Below are positions 21,359-31,544 of a stretch of 64,000 nucleotides of DNA, piece after piece (positions within the stretch are counted from its first letter, which is position 1; each line of letters begins with the position of its first letter). The notes under the pieces are model-generated. The model had not been told where the DNA came from and did no database searches. It saw only the letters and a program-made list of their open reading frames with translations. This DNA comes from Marinobacterium nitratireducens (GTDB lineage: Bacteria; Pseudomonadota; Gammaproteobacteria; Pseudomonadales; Balneatricaceae), in contig NZ_BMLT01000005.1 in assembly GCF_014645375.1 (NCBI RefSeq), positions 372,001 to 436,000 on the forward strand, in the 5' to 3' direction. The translations under genes were made by a program, and so were the position numbers.

Positions 21359-23086
21359 CTAATTCATCGCCATTCGTTTGCCGTCCGGTTCGGGCCAGCT
21401 GTCGGGCGCCACATTGAGCAGCCGCAGGGCCCCGGCGCCTATTCTCGAGAACACCGGCGCGGCGACCTCGCCGCCGTAGTATTCCTGTCCCTTGGGGTTG
21501 TCCACCATCACCACGATCACAAGTTCCGGGTCGGTGACCGGCGCCACCCCGGCGAATACCGACACGTACTGATGGGCGAGATAACCACCGCTGCCGATCT
21601 TGTGGGTGGTGCCGGTCTTGCCGGCAACTCGGTACCCCGGTACCCGCGCGCGGGTACCGGTTCCGCCGGTATTGGTCACGGTTTCCATCATCGCCAGCAC
21701 ATCGTCGGCCACTTGTTCGGGCATCACCCGGGTGGCCGGCGGCAATTCGTCCTGTTTGATCAGCGACACCGGCCGGATCAGCCCGCCGTTGGCGAACGGC
21801 AGGTAGGCGTGGGCAAGCTGCAGCGGGGTTACCGAAAGCCCGTAGCCGTAAGACATGGTGGCGCGCTCGACCACCTGTTTCTCCGAGATATACGGCAGGG
21901 AACCTGTCTGCTCGCCCGGGAAACCGGTACCCAGCGCCTGCCCGAGACCGACGTTGACCATCAGGTTGCGTACCGCATCGGGGTCCATGCTCAGCGTCAG
22001 CTTGGTGACACCGACGTTGCTGGACTTGGTGATGATGCCGGTGAGGTCCAGCTCCTTGTAGTTGCGATGGTCGCGGATGGTATGGCCCTTGACGCGGATA
22101 TACCCGGGCGAAACGTCGATCGGCGTGTCCGGGCGGTACTGGCCGCTCATCAGCGCCGCGGCAACGGTCAGCGATTTCATCGGCGAACCCGGCTCGAAAA
22201 CATCGGTCAGGGCCCGGTTGCGCAGGGCGCTGCTGTGCAGCTCGCTGCGATCGTTGGGGTTGTAGGAGGGCTGGTTGACCAGCGCCAGCACCTCACCGGT
22301 GTGGGCATCCAGCACCACCGCCGCGGCGCCGTCGGCGCCGTGCACCTGCACCGCAGCTTTCAGTTCACGGTACGCCAGATACTGCAGGCGCAGGTCGATG
22401 CTCAGCTGCAGATCCTCACCCGGATTGGGCTCCTCCAGCGAGCGGATATGCTTGATGGTGCGACCGAGCCGGTCCTTGAGCACCAGTTTCTGCCCCGGTT
22501 CTCCGCGCAGGCCCTCGTTGTAGGCCAGCTCCATGCCCTCCTGGCCCTCACCGTCGACACTGGTGAAACCCACCAGATGACTGGTGACTTCGGCGGCGGG
22601 GTAGTAGCGCTTGTATTCGCGATCGACATGGATGCCGGGAATGCGCAGACGGGTGATCTGCTGCGCCAGCTCCGGCGTCACCTGGCGTTTGAGGTAGAGG
22701 AACTGCCGTGAACGGAACTCATTGAGACGGCCGACCAGTTCGCCACGCTCCTGTCCCAGCAGCTTGGCGAGACGGCCGATCGACGGGTGATTGAGGTCGG
22801 CCTTGCTGGGGTCGGCCCAGATGGTGGCCACCGGCGCGCTGACCGCCAGCGGTTCGCCGTTGCGGTCTGTGATCTGGCCGCGATGGGCGGGTATCAGGGT
22901 CGTGCGCAGGGTCCGGGCATCACCCTGGCTCTGCAGGAAGTCCTGATCCTGGACATAGAGCGTCAACAGCTTGAACAGAATCGCCGACGCGATCAGCGCC
23001 AGCAACACGAACAGCAGCACCAGCCGCCAGCTGCGGGCCGCCTGGTTCTCTGTCGCCTCGGCGATGTTCTTTCCTTCAGCGCTCAT
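21359..23086 (-). CDS. ftsI: Peptidoglycan D,D-transpeptidase FtsI (PBP3)
   Basis: 575 residues. Septal class B penicillin-binding protein. One membrane anchor at about 21-43, a pedestal domain, then the transpeptidase domain with SPMK (Ser301 nucleophile, Lys304), SSN at 355-357 and KTGTT at 490-494. It overlaps the ftsL 3' end by 11 nt. It cross-links septal peptidoglycan made by FtsW. Confidence 0.97.
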   Translation of the reverse strand: MSAEGKNIAEATENQAARSWRLVLLFVLLALIASAILFKLLTLYVQDQDFLQSQGDARTLRTTLIPAHRGQITDRNGEPLAVSAPVATIWADPSKADLNHPSIGRLAKLLGQERGELVGRLNEFRSRQFLYLKRQVTPELAQQITRLRIPGIHVDREYKRYYPAAEVTSHLVGFTSVDGEGQEGMELAYNEGLRGEPGQKLVLKDRLGRTIKHIRSLEEPNPGEDLQLSIDLRLQYLAYRELKAAVQVHGADGAAAVVLDAHTGEVLALVNQPSYNPNDRSELHSSALRNRALTDVFEPGSPMKSLTVAAALMSGQYRPDTPIDVSPGYIRVKGHTIRDHRNYKELDLTGIITKSSNVGVTKLTLSMDPDAVRNLMVNVGLGQALGTGFPGEQTGSLPYISEKQVVERATMSYGYGLSVTPLQLAHAYLPFANGGLIRPVSLIKQDELPPATRVMPEQVADDVLAMMETVTNTGGTGTRARVPGYRVAGKTGTTHKIGSGGYLAHQYVSVFAGVAPVTDPELVIVVMVDNPKGQEYYGGEVAAPVFSRIGAGALRLLNVAPDSWPEPDGKRMAMN

Positions 23087-23453
23087 GCCGCACGATCTCG
23101 ATCATCCCTGGTTCGGGAACCTGCATGTCCAAACGTTTACTCGCCACCTGCTCGATACGGTTGTTGGCCGCCCAGGCGCTTTCCTCCAGTACCAGCTGGC
23201 CCCACTCCACCTGCAGCTCATCCCAGTCCGACACGAGGTTCTGATGCTGGTTGAAAAGCACCCGGTACTGATAGGCGCTGTAGATAACCGCCAGCGCACT
23301 GCAGATCACCAGCAGCACCAGGAGGGCCAGCCACAGCCCGGGACGCGCCATCTCGGCAGCACCCAGCAAGGGTTGCGGCCGAGGCTCCGGCGCACCGCCG
23401 GCCGCCCGTGCAGGACTCGTGGGACGCCGGGGTATCAGCCGTCGCCAGTCCAT
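23076..23453 (-). CDS. ftsL: Cell division protein FtsL
   Basis: 125 residues from the ATG at 23453 (MDWRRLIPRRPTSPARAAGG), 11 nt after the rsmH stop; the ribosome-binding site is weak. A later ATG (MARPGLWLALL) would give an 87-residue protein closer to some Pseudomonas FtsL lengths. A basic, proline-rich cytoplasmic start, one membrane helix at about 43-63 and a periplasmic leucine-zipper-like coil (LFNQHQNLVSDWDELQVEWGQLVLEESAW) fit FtsL of the FtsQLB complex. Sequence is poorly conserved in this family, so position is the main evidence. Confidence 0.85.
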   Translation of the reverse strand: MDWRRLIPRRPTSPARAAGGAPEPRPQPLLGAAEMARPGLWLALLVLLVICSALAVIYSAYQYRVLFNQHQNLVSDWDELQVEWGQLVLEESAWAANNRIEQVASKRLDMQVPEPGMIEIVRHER

Positions 23454-23464
23454 GGCGGGGAACT

Positions 23465-24403
23465 TCACGCTATGCGCTCCGCGACCCGCATCACGGCGCT
23501 GCGCGCCCTGGGGTTGGAACTGACTTCCACCGTACCGGCCTTGACCGCCTTGCCCACGGACCTGAGACGCTGCCGCAGCATGTCCTGGGTCACCGGAATC
23601 CCCGGCGGCAGGTGTTCGTCGCCCTTGACGTGCTTGCGGATAAACCGCTTGACGATGCGGTCCTCCAGCGAGTGAAAGCTGATCACCACCAGGCGGCCAC
23701 CTATCGCCAACAGATCCAACGCCTGGTCCAGGCAACGCTCGAGGTCTTCCAGTTCCCGGTTTATATGAATCCGGATAGCCTGAAAGGCACGCGTCGCCGG
23801 ATGTTTCCCCTTCTCCCAGGCGGGGTTCGCTTCCGCGATAATTCTGGCCAACTGCGCCGTGGTGGTGATCGCCACCTCTTGCCGCGCCGCGACGATGGCA
23901 CGTGCCATTCGACGGGCGAAGCGTTCTTCGCCGTACGTGAAGATCACGTCGGCAATTTCCTTTTCGCCGGCACTCGCGAGCCACTGCGCCGCGCTCTGGC
24001 CGACATCGGGGTTCATCCGCATATCCAGCGGCCCCTCGTTGAGAAAACTGAAGCCGCGGGCCGGATCATCGAGCTGCGGCGAGCTGACGCCAAGATCGAG
24101 CAGAATTCCACCGACCTTGCCCTCGAGCCCGCGATCGCGGACAAACGCCGCCATATCGGCAAAGGAACCCCGCTCGATGGAAAAGCGCGGTTCAGCGGCA
24201 AAGCGCTCGGTTGCATAGGCGACCGCTTCGGGATCCTTGTCGATGCCCATCAGGCGCCCTTCGGCACCCAGCTGCTCCAGGATCAGCGCACTGTGCCCGC
24301 CGCGACCGAAAGTGCCGTCTATATAGAAGGCAGCCGGGTCCTGTACCAGGGCATCTACCGCCTCCTGCAGCAACACGGTGGTATGGCTGAAATCCTCAAT
24401 CAT
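23465..24403 (-). CDS. rsmH: 16S rRNA m4C1402 methyltransferase RsmH
   Basis: 312 residues. SAM-dependent N4-methylation of C1402 in the ribosomal P site. Family marks: the N-terminal [13 protein letters not shown], the SAM-binding [38 protein letters not shown], and late [14 protein letters not shown]. Interestingly RsmI, which adds the 2'-O-methyl to the same nucleotide, is encoded about 1.3 kb away at 25758. Confidence 0.96.
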   Translation of the reverse strand: MIEDFSHTTVLLQEAVDALVQDPAAFYIDGTFGRGGHSALILEQLGAEGRLMGIDKDPEAVAYATERFAAEPRFSIERGSFADMAAFVRDRGLEGKVGGILLDLGVSSPQLDDPARGFSFLNEGPLDMRMNPDVGQSAAQWLASAGEKEIADVIFTYGEERFARRMARAIVAARQEVAITTTAQLARIIAEANPAWEKGKHPATRAFQAIRIHINRELEDLERCLDQALDLLAIGGRLVVISFHSLEDRIVKRFIRKHVKGDEHLPPGIPVTQDMLRQRLRSVGKAVKAGTVEVSSNPRARSAVMRVAERIA

Positions 24404-24430
24404 CTGCGCTGATAGCCTGTTAGCTTCGAT

Positions 24431-24886
24431 TTACAGTGACAGCGTCTGCAGGTCATCCGGCAGCGCATTACCACCCTCTACTTCCTTGAGATACTGCTCG
24501 CGGGTCTGATTCCAGTGCGATTCGCTCCAGATCTCGAACTTGCGCCCCTGACCGAGCAGCACCACTTTCTTGTCCAGTTCCGCGTATTCCCGCAGCGGCG
24601 CCGGCAGCAGCAAGCGTCCGCTGCCGTCCATCTCGAGGTCCGTGGCGTGACCGATCAGCAGGCGCTGGATACGCCGGGCCGCCGGATTGAAGCTCGGCAG
24701 GGCCTCGATCTTGCGCTGTATCTCTTCCCATTCGGGGAGCGGGTAAAGCAGCAGGCAGCGCTCTTCGGTGTCGATCGTGGCCACGAGGTAACCGTCACAG
24801 CTCGCCTGGATCTGATCGCGGTAGCGCGCCGGGATCGCCATGCGCCCCTTGGCATCGAGATTGATCGGATTAACGCCCCGGAACAT
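24431..24886 (-). CDS. mraZ: Transcriptional regulator MraZ
   Basis: 151 residues with two SpoVT-AbrB-like halves, each with the DxxGR element (NLDAKGRMAIPARYR near the start, LEMDGSGRLLLPAPLRE in the second half). MraZ binds tandem TGGGN repeats in front of its own gene and represses the dcw cluster in E. coli. Matching repeats lie immediately upstream at about 24931-24966. First gene of the cluster. Confidence 0.95.
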   Translation of the reverse strand: MFRGVNPINLDAKGRMAIPARYRDQIQASCDGYLVATIDTEERCLLLYPLPEWEEIQRKIEALPSFNPAARRIQRLLIGHATDLEMDGSGRLLLPAPLREYAELDKKVVLLGQGRKFEIWSESHWNQTREQYLKEVEGGNALPDDLQTLSL

Positions 24887-24930
24887 TCGGCGATTTCCTG
24901 CGTTCGTTTACGCCACTTTTACCACGTGAG

Positions 24931-24966
24931 CCCCAAAATTACCCACATTCACCCACTTTATCCCAC
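24931..24966 (-). promoter_or_regulatory. MraZ operator (tandem GTGGG repeats)
   Basis: On the minus strand, GTGGG occurs three times with an exact 10-nt period (24962-24966, 24952-24956, 24942-24946), and a fourth, TGGGG, follows at about 24931-24935. This matches the known MraZ binding pattern of TGGG-type boxes spaced by one helical turn. It lies between the promoter and the mraZ start, suited to autorepression. Confidence 0.85.
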
Positions 24967-24974
24967 TGGCGCAC

Positions 24975-25003
24975 ACTATAGGAATTAACCACAGGCAATG
25001 CAA
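24975..25003 (-). promoter_or_regulatory. Sigma70-type promoter of the dcw cluster (Pmra)
   Basis: On the minus strand TTGCAT (24998-25003) and TATAGT (24975-24980) are separated by 17 bp. The -10 box matches the consensus at five of six positions. The MraZ boxes begin about 8 bp downstream. Confidence 0.7.
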
Positions 25004-25175
25004 GGCGGCCAAACCTGCGCCATCCGTGGTTTTGACAGGGTGAATTAGAAATATTGAAGCCGGACCTGGGAGCCAAACTACGGCTTGTGGATAACTGCTG
25101 TGAAAATCAGCGAATTAACATAATTCGTTGCGAATCTGGGCGATCCTGGAAGCAGCAAACATGAGGAAATTAAAT

Positions 25176-25529
<354 letters not shown>

Positions 25530-25536
25530 GGGCGCG

Positions 25537-25563
25537 ATAATAGCACCTTGCGAGGAACACGCA
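25537..25563 (-). promoter_or_regulatory. rnpB promoter
   Basis: TATTAT at 25537-25542 (five of six matches to the -10 consensus) lies about 8 bp upstream of the P1 helix. A weak TTGCGT -35 candidate lies 16 bp further upstream. The GC-rich discriminator between the -10 and the start is typical of stable RNA genes. Confidence 0.6.
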
Positions 25564-25633
25564 AGCGAAAACAAGACACGAAACCGATTGCGGGCACTCG
25601 CAGCACCACTGGCCTTATCCTGCGCCCGACCCT

Positions 25634-25709
25634 TCGCCCGCGGAGCGGGCTCCTACGAAAAAGCCACCGCCGCGGGCCAAACGGCCGTAGGAGCCCACTC
25701 TGTGGGCGA
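25634..25709. repeat. REP-like inverted pair
   Basis: TCGCCCGCGGAGCGGGCTCC... at 25634-25657 and its inverse at 25686-25709 agree at 21 of 24 positions. The pattern GTAGGAGCCCGCTCNGNGGGCGA is the familiar Pseudomonas-type REP sequence. A single copy recurs at 37308-37330. Confidence 0.75.
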
Positions 25710-25757
25710 ACCCATGCTGCTACGCCGTACAGCTCCGACGCTGGACTCTTGCAAAAG

Positions 25758-26597
25758 CTATTCCCGCCGCCCCAGCGCCACCTGATAGAGAGCATTCTTC
25801 TTCAGCCCGGTGATCTTCGCCGCCAGCGCCGCGGCCTGCTTCACCGGCAGCTCTTCCAGCAGCAGATCCAGCACCCGCAGCGCCTCGGGATCGAACGCAT
25901 CGCCCCCTGGCGCCGGCGCGCCCTGCACCAGCACTACAAACTCCCCCTTCTGCTGGTTGGCGTCGCTGCGCACCCACTCGAGCAACTCGCCCAGCGGCCT
26001 GCCTTCCACGGTCTCGAAGGTTTTGGTGAGCTCGCGCGCCAGCACCACGAAGCGGTCCGCACCGAAACAGATCAGCATATCCTCGAGCGAGGCAAGAATA
26101 CGGTGCGGAGACTCGTAAAAAACCAGCGTGCGCGGTTCGCAGGCCAGCGCCTCGAGAACCTGACGGCGCGAACCGGACTTGGCCGGCAAAAAACCCTCGA
26201 AGATAAAGCGGTCGGAGGGCAAGCCCGCGACACAAAGCGCAGCGACCAGCGCACTGCAACCCGGCACCGGCAAGACGCGATAGCCCGCCTCCCGGACTGC
26301 ACGCACCAGAACGAACCCCGGGTCGGAAATCAGCGGCGTGCCGGCGTCGGAAATCAGCGCCAGACTGTCACCCTGGCCCAACAGTTGCAGTATCTTGTCG
26401 ATACGCTGCCGTTCATTGTGATCATGCACTGAAATCATCGGCGTTTTAATGTTAAAGTGCGCCATCAGACGTGCGCTGTGGCGGGTATCCTCCGCCGCGA
26501 TCAGCGACACCGACTGCAACACCTCAATGGCGCGGGGCGTCATATCTGCAAGGTTGCCGATCGGTGTCGCGACAACGTACAGAACCGCTTCCGACAT
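25758..26597 (-). CDS. rsmI: 16S rRNA 2'-O-ribose C1402 methyltransferase RsmI
   Basis: 279 residues from the ATG at 26597 ([23 protein letters not shown]), with GGATGG about 8 nt upstream; an ATG 15 nt earlier lacks a ribosome-binding site. A tetrapyrrole-methylase-fold enzyme that methylates the ribose of C1402. Marks: [50 protein letters not shown] and FYESPHRI. It is divergent from lpoA with only 35 bp between starts, the usual arrangement. Confidence 0.96.
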   Translation of the reverse strand: MSEAVLYVVATPIGNLADMTPRAIEVLQSVSLIAAEDTRHSARLMAHFNIKTPMISVHDHNERQRIDKILQLLGQGDSLALISDAGTPLISDPGFVLVRAVREAGYRVLPVPGCSALVAALCVAGLPSDRFIFEGFLPAKSGSRRQVLEALACEPRTLVFYESPHRILASLEDMLICFGADRFVVLARELTKTFETVEGRPLGELLEWVRSDANQQKGEFVVLVQGAPAPGGDAFDPEALRVLDLLLEELPVKQAAALAAKITGLKKNALYQVALGRRE

Positions 26598-26632
26598 TGT
26601 AAATCCATCCATCGTTTGGGGTGACAGAGTAT

Positions 26633-28456
26633 ATGACGAATCCGCTGCGCCTGTCTCTGGCCGCCGCCCTCACCGCGGCGCTGCTGGCAGGCTGTTCTAC
26701 ACCGTCCTTTATGCGCCCGGCTCCGGTCGCCACGACTAAGGCCGAACAGCAGCAGAACAAGATCGCCGACCTGCTGGACGAAGCCACCCGCGCCCAGCCG
26801 ATCCGCGCCGCCGAGCTGCGCACCGAAGCGGCCCGCCTGCTGATTCAGCAGAACCGTCGCGACGAGGCCATTCGCATACTCGAACGCATCGACACCGCGT
26901 CGCTGCCGCCCATCCTGCGATTCGATATCGCCAAGCTCAAGGCCGGCACGGCGCTGGAGCAGCAGGACAGCCAGCAGGCACTGGCCTATCTGGCGGAGAT
27001 GCCCAGCAGCGAACCCCTTCCCACAGCCCAGGCCATCGAGCTCGGCGAGCTGCGCGCGCGCGCCTACCAGCAACAGCACGACACCCTGGGCGAACTGCGG
27101 GAACTGATACAGGTGTCGCAGCTGCAGCAGGACCGGCAGGCGCTGCACGAACGCATCTGGGCACTGCTCAACGACATTCCCACGCCCGGCCTCGCCGAGC
27201 TGGTCCGCGATCACCGCGGCTCCTATTACGAGCAGGGCTGGTACGAACTGGCGTACGATTTGCGCACCAGCACGGACCTTGCGCAGCAGTACAACGCGCT
27301 CAACGACTGGCAGCTGCTGTGGCAATCGCACCCGGCGATGCTGCAACCGCCGGCTGCCGTGTCCGCGCTGCTGAGCTCCAGCCTCGCTCCGGCCGGCCGT
27401 ATCGGTCTGCTGCTGCCGCAGAGCGGCCCCCTGGCCCGGGCCGCCGGCGCCATCAGCGATGGTTTTATGGCCGCCTACTTCGAAGCCCAGCGTGACGGCA
27501 TGCCGGTGCCGGAGCTGCAGCTGCTCGACTCGACACTGATCAATACACCGGAGCAGCTGATCGACGTCACCCGCACCATGCAGCTGGACATGATCATCGG
27601 GCCGCTGGACAAGGACTTCGTCACCGCCATCGCGCGCAGCCCCTCGCTGCCGGTACCGGTCATGGCACTGAACAACACCGACGGCCTCACGCCGCGCCAC
27701 TTTTACCAGCTGGGCCTCGCCGCCGAAGACGAAGCCAAGGCCGCGGCGCTGCGAGCCTGGCAGGACGGGCGTCGCAACATGCTGATGATGATTCCCGAAA
27801 CCGAGTGGGGCACCCGCGTCGGCCAGGCCTTCCTGCGCCAGTTCGAGTATCTCGGCGGCCATATCGTCGGCGCCGTCAGCTTTGCCGAGCAGAGCGATCT
27901 TGCGCCCAAGGTCGCCGCGCTGCTGAACACTGACAGCAGCGCGGCCCGCGCCGAACGCGTGCAGCAGGTCATCGGCAACAATGTCGAATTCGAGAAGCAG
28001 CCGCGCGGCGATGCCGACGGCCTCTTCCTCAGCGCCATGCCGGTCGACGCCCGCCAGATCAAGCCGCTGCTGGATTACAACTACGCCCAGGATCTGCCGG
28101 TCTACGCCACCTCGCACATCTACAGCGGCAGCCCCAACAGCATCAGCGACATCGACCTCAACAACGTGCAGTTCTGCGACCTGCCCTGGGTACTGGGCCC
28201 GCCCAGCACCCTGAAGCTGAGCCTGAGCCAGGAGCGCGACGACACCGATACGCGCTTTGGCCGCCTCTATGCACTCGGCGTCGACGCCTACCGCCTGCAT
28301 CCGTATCTGGATCAGCTGGAAGCCAGCCCGATGGCACGCATCAGCGGCGAAACCGGTGAGCTGTACCTCGAGGACGGCAGCCGGATCGGTCGTGAGCTGC
28401 CCTGGGCCCAGTTCAGGAACGGCGTGCCCCAACTGCTGTCGCCCACCAGCTACTGA
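26633..28456 (+). CDS. lpoA: Penicillin-binding protein activator LpoA (outer-membrane lipoprotein)
   Basis: 607 residues from the ATG at 26633 ([26 protein letters not shown]). A lipoprotein signal ends in the lipobox LLAGC, so Cys21 is lipidated. The N-terminal half is helical and TPR-like, rich in Gln/Ala. The C-terminal half from about residue 245 ([29 protein letters not shown]) is a periplasmic-binding-protein-like domain. LpoA reaches from the outer membrane to stimulate PBP1A. It overlaps yraN by one base (TGATG). Confidence 0.93.
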   Translation: MTNPLRLSLAAALTAALLAGCSTPSFMRPAPVATTKAEQQQNKIADLLDEATRAQPIRAAELRTEAARLLIQQNRRDEAIRILERIDTASLPPILRFDIAKLKAGTALEQQDSQQALAYLAEMPSSEPLPTAQAIELGELRARAYQQQHDTLGELRELIQVSQLQQDRQALHERIWALLNDIPTPGLAELVRDHRGSYYEQGWYELAYDLRTSTDLAQQYNALNDWQLLWQSHPAMLQPPAAVSALLSSSLAPAGRIGLLLPQSGPLARAAGAISDGFMAAYFEAQRDGMPVPELQLLDSTLINTPEQLIDVTRTMQLDMIIGPLDKDFVTAIARSPSLPVPVMALNNTDGLTPRHFYQLGLAAEDEAKAAALRAWQDGRRNMLMMIPETEWGTRVGQAFLRQFEYLGGHIVGAVSFAEQSDLAPKVAALLNTDSSAARAERVQQVIGNNVEFEKQPRGDADGLFLSAMPVDARQIKPLLDYNYAQDLPVYATSHIYSGSPNSISDIDLNNVQFCDLPWVLGPPSTLKLSLSQERDDTDTRFGRLYALGVDAYRLHPYLDQLEASPMARISGETGELYLEDGSRIGRELPWAQFRNGVPQLLSPTSY

Positions 28457-28815
28457 TGGACCGGCAAGCCAGCGGGCGGGCGGCCGAAGACAGAGCCCTG
28501 CAATGGCTGCTGCAGCAGGGACTGCGCCTGATCGAACGCAATTACCGCTGCCGCCTCGGCGAGATCGACCTGATCATGGAGGACCGGGACTGCCTGGTCT
28601 TCGTCGAGGTGCGCAAGCGCGGCCATGGCAGCCGGGTCAGCGCCGAAGCTTCGGTCGACGCCCGCAAACAGCAAAAGCTGATCCATGCCGCCAACCTTTA
28701 CCTGAGCCGATATCCGCGGCGGGCCAGCCAGCCCTGCCGCTTCGACCTGATAGCCCTGGCATCGGATTCGGAGCGCGCGACCCCGCTATGGTATAAAGAC
28801 GCCTTTAGACCCTGA
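28456..28815 (+). CDS. yraN: YraN/UPF0102 family nuclease-fold protein
   Basis: 119 residues. The core LRLIERNYRCRLGEIDLIMEDRDCLVFVEVRKR has the spacing of a PD-(D/E)xK nuclease site (GEID...VEVR). Its cellular role is not firmly established; it is routinely found between lpoA and diaA. It starts within the lpoA stop (TGATG) and ends 18 nt before diaA. Confidence 0.92.
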   Translation: MDRQASGRAAEDRALQWLLQQGLRLIERNYRCRLGEIDLIMEDRDCLVFVEVRKRGHGSRVSAEASVDARKQQKLIHAANLYLSRYPRRASQPCRFDLIALASDSERATPLWYKDAFRP

Positions 28816-28833
28816 GACCGGAAAAACCGCTGA

Positions 28834-29421
28834 ATGGAACTTGAAGACCGCATTGTCAGCCAGTTTCACAGCTCGATGGACATCAACGCCCATACCATCG
28901 AGCACTACACCCCGATGATCGCCCACGCCGGCGAGCTGCTGCTGCACTGCCTCGTCAACGAGAACAAGATTCTCTGTGTCGGCAACGGCGGCTCTGCCGC
29001 GCTGGCGCAGCATTTCAGCGCCCTGCTGCTCAATCGCTACCGCCACGAGCGCCCGGGGCTGCCGGCAATCGCCCTTTCCGCCGACAGCGCCACCCTCACC
29101 GCTATCAGCGAAGACAGCAGCTTCAGCGACATCTATTCCAAGCAGATCCGCGCCCTGGGGCAGCCCGGCGACGTACTGCTGGTGATATCGACCCACGGCC
29201 GCGCCAACAACCTGGTGCAGGCGATACAGGCCGCCCACGACCGGGAAATGATGGTGATCGCGCTGACCGGCTACGATGGCGGCAATACCACGGCACTTTT
29301 ACGCCCCGACGAAATCGAAATCTGCGTTCCGGCAGATGACGACGTCCTGATACACGACGCCCACCTGCTGGTACTGCACTGCCTGTGCGACCTGATCGAC
29401 TACCAACTCTTTGGAGCCTGA
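28834..29421 (+). CDS. diaA: SIS-domain protein DiaA (DnaA initiator-associating)
   Basis: 195 residues with one phosphosugar-isomerase (SIS) fold (ILCVGNGGSAALAQHFSALLLNRYRHERPGLPAIALS...LLVISTHGRANNLVQAI). In E. coli DiaA binds DnaA and promotes ordered initiation at oriC. GmhA, the sedoheptulose-7-phosphate isomerase, is a close paralogue, but placement between yraN and dolP favours DiaA. Confidence 0.88.
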   Translation: MELEDRIVSQFHSSMDINAHTIEHYTPMIAHAGELLLHCLVNENKILCVGNGGSAALAQHFSALLLNRYRHERPGLPAIALSADSATLTAISEDSSFSDIYSKQIRALGQPGDVLLVISTHGRANNLVQAIQAAHDREMMVIALTGYDGGNTTALLRPDEIEICVPADDDVLIHDAHLLVLHCLCDLIDYQLFGA

Positions 29422-29426
29422 AGTAA

Positions 29427-29996
29427 ATGAGTAAACGCGTTGCCGCCGCCGTGCTGGGATCCCTGGTCCTGTTGTCCGGCTGCTCGAGCCTGATCAGCGC
29501 CACCCGCGACGAGCCCATCCAGGAAGACCGGGGCGAGCGCACCCTCGGCAATTACCTCGAGGACGAGGTCATCGAAACCAAAACCCTGGTCAACCTCAGC
29601 AAGGGCTCGCAGGCGCTGAGCCAGGCCCACGTCAGCGTCACCAGCTACAACGGCCTGGTGCTGCTGACCGGCCAGGTGCCGAGCGATGCCACCCGTGCCG
29701 AAGCCGAAAAAATTGCCAGCCAGATCCGCGAGGTACGCAAGGTACACAACGAACTCCAGATCGCCGGCCCGACCTCGGCCATCGTCCGCACCAACGACGC
29801 TTATCTCACCAGCCGGGTCAAGCTGAAGCTCTACGCAGAGAAAAACCTCGAAGGCGGCCGCATCAAGGTGGTCACCGAGAACGGCACCGTATTCCTGATG
29901 GGACTGGTCAGCAAAAACGAAGCCGACGTCGCGGTCAAGATCACGCGCCAGATCACCGGGGTGCAGAAGATCGTGAAGGTGTTCGAATACATTTGA
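29427..29996 (+). CDS. dolP: Dual-BON-domain lipoprotein DolP (YraP)
   Basis: 189 residues. Signal peptide with lipobox LLSGC (Cys19), then two BON domains: about 45-115 (VETKTLVNLSKGSQALSQAHVSVTSYNGLVLLTGQV) and about 120-189 (LTSRVKLKLYAEKNLEGGRIKVVTENGTVFLMGLV). DolP is an outer-membrane lipoprotein that supports envelope integrity and the BAM complex in E. coli. It follows diaA by 5 nt. The stop codon lies within a hairpin at 29991-30019. Confidence 0.92.
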   Translation: MSKRVAAAVLGSLVLLSGCSSLISATRDEPIQEDRGERTLGNYLEDEVIETKTLVNLSKGSQALSQAHVSVTSYNGLVLLTGQVPSDATRAEAEKIASQIREVRKVHNELQIAGPTSAIVRTNDAYLTSRVKLKLYAEKNLEGGRIKVVTENGTVFLMGLVSKNEADVAVKITRQITGVQKIVKVFEYI

Positions 29997-30019
29997 CGGG
30001 GCTTCGCCCCATCAAATGT
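29991..30019 (+). terminator. Hairpin over the dolP stop codon
   Basis: CATTTGA-C-GGGGC / GCCCC-A-TCAAATG form a 12-bp stem with one mismatch and a TTC loop, with the TGA stop inside the left arm. No T-tract follows, so it is more likely a 3'-end stabiliser or weak terminator than a strong intrinsic terminator. Confidence 0.45.
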
Positions 30020-30052
30020 TAGCCAAAGCCCAAAAGCCAATAGTGGCGCGCG

Positions 30053-30255
30053 CGGAGGGTGGGCGACGGCGCGAATCCCGCAGGTGTTTACGGTTTGTAC
30101 CGAAAAATACCGCGCCGTAACCGCCAAGGATGGCGGAAATCCAGAAAACGCAGGAGCGGTTTTTTGGGAACCCGCAATATCGATCGCATTACAGATCGAT
30201 TGGTCGCAGATGGCAGAGAAGTGTTGGGTTACACGGCTTCGCCGCTAGACCCAAC
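30053..30255. repeat. Dispersed-repeat copy between dolP and sspB
   Basis: It contains the family core ATCGATC-GCATTACA-GATCGAT at 30179-30200. It ends in AGACCCAACCTAC beside the sspB stop, with a GCGGAGGGTGGGCGA piece at its left as also seen near 63836. An AACCGCCAAGGATGGCGG palindrome is at about 30119-30136. No gene. Confidence 0.65.
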
Positions 30256-30690
30256 CTACTTGACCACCTTCAGCTTCGGACGACCGCCGCCCTTGGGCGG
30301 CTCCGGCGGCTCCGGACCTTCACCACCCTCGCCTTCGACCGGTTCGCCGAGCGGCTGTAGACGCTCATAGGCATCCGCACCGGGCTCCATACCAAAGCCC
30401 ATGCCCATGCCGTTTTCCCGCGCATAGATCGCCAGCAGCGCCGCATAGGGCACCCGCACCTGCATCGGCACGCCACCGAAACGCGCACCAAAACCTATCT
30501 CGTCGCCATCCATCATCAGATTACGGACGGCGGACGGCGTGACATTGAGCACGATCTGACCATCCTGAACGAACTGAGTCGGCACCACCACACCGGGCGC
30601 CTGAGCATCCACCAGCAGATGGGGCGTACAGTCGTTGTCGAGGATCCATTCATAAAGAGCCCGTGCGATATAAGGGCGACTCGGATTCAT
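30256..30690 (-). CDS. sspB: ClpXP protease specificity-enhancing factor SspB
   Basis: 144 residues from the ATG at 30690 (MNPSRPYIARALYEWILDNDCTPHLLVDA), with GGAG 8 nt upstream. An adaptor that brings ssrA-tagged peptides to ClpXP. The body (GVVVPTQFVQDGQIVLNVTPSAVRNL, IGFGARFGGVPMQVRVPYAALLAIYARENGMGM) is standard. The acidic, Gly/Pro-rich linker ends in GGGRPKLKVVK, the conserved ClpX-binding tail. It follows sspA on the same strand; heptamer repeats lie between them. Confidence 0.95.
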   Translation of the reverse strand: MNPSRPYIARALYEWILDNDCTPHLLVDAQAPGVVVPTQFVQDGQIVLNVTPSAVRNLMMDGDEIGFGARFGGVPMQVRVPYAALLAIYARENGMGMGFGMEPGADAYERLQPLGEPVEGEGGEGPEPPEPPKGGGRPKLKVVK

Positions 30691-30706
30691 TGGTTTCTCC
30701 AATCAG

Positions 30707-30763
30707 AGTGACGCGTGACAGGTGACGGGTTACGCGCAACTTGTAACCCGTAACCCGTCACCA
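30707..30763. repeat. Heptamer repeats between sspA and sspB
   Basis: GTGACGCGTGACAGGTGACGG followed by the inverse TTGTAACCCGTAACCCGTCACC. The two halves are inverted and could pair as a stem in the sspA-sspB transcript. Confidence 0.65.
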
Positions 30764-30827
30764 TAAATACAAAAAGGGACGGAGTCTCCCCCATCCCTCG
30801 GTATCAAACAGTCTTGCCGGCGACGTT

Positions 30828-31460
30828 TCAGTCGCGCATTTCGCGCTCGGCTTCGGAGAGACTCTCCTGGAAGGCATCGCGCTCGAAGATGCGTTTCATG
30901 TAGCGCAGCAACGCCTTGCACTGCGCTTCCGGCAGCTCGATGCCCATCACCGGCAGACGCCACAGCAACGGCGCCAGGCAGCAGTCGACAAGCGAGAACT
31001 CTTCACTCATGAAGAATTCCTTGTCGGTAAAGATCGGCGAAATGGCGACCAGGCTGTCCCGCAGCTCCTTGCGGCAGCGCTCGATCTCGGCGTCGTCCGC
31101 CTTGCCGGCCAGAATGGTATCCGCCAGCACGCACCAGTCGCGCTGAATTCGGTACATGTAAAGCCGGCTTTCGGCGCGGGCCACCGGGTAAACCGGCAAC
31201 AGCGGAGGATGCGGAAAACGCTCGTCGAGGTATTCCATCATCACATTCGGCTCATACAGAACCAGCTCACGATCCAGCAGGGTCGGCAGGCTGTTGTATG
31301 GGTTCAGTGACGACAGATCCTCCGGCAGATCATTTTCGGTGCAGTCGACGATATCGACCGCGACCCCTTTTTCGGCCAGCACGATACGCACGCGGTGGCT
31401 GTAATGGTCTTCGCCATTGGAAAAGAAGGTCATGGAAGAACGCTTTGCCACAACTCCCAT
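30828..31460 (-). CDS. sspA: Stringent starvation protein A (SspA)
   Basis: 210 residues. A glutathione-transferase-fold protein that binds RNA polymerase and is induced by starvation. Close to E. coli SspA throughout: [77 protein letters not shown] and a terminal SEAEREMRD. It lacks the catalytic GST features, as in the family. It lies between petC and sspB. Confidence 0.96.
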   Translation of the reverse strand: MGVVAKRSSMTFFSNGEDHYSHRVRIVLAEKGVAVDIVDCTENDLPEDLSSLNPYNSLPTLLDRELVLYEPNVMMEYLDERFPHPPLLPVYPVARAESRLYMYRIQRDWCVLADTILAGKADDAEIERCRKELRDSLVAISPIFTDKEFFMSEEFSLVDCCLAPLLWRLPVMGIELPEAQCKALLRYMKRIFERDAFQESLSEAEREMRD

Positions 31461-31544
31461 CGGATAATCCCCGTCAGTCTAAAAAAAAAATGGTCGCGAC
31501 CCGATCCTTCGGGCCGCGATCCTGACACTCGGACCGAAAAGGCC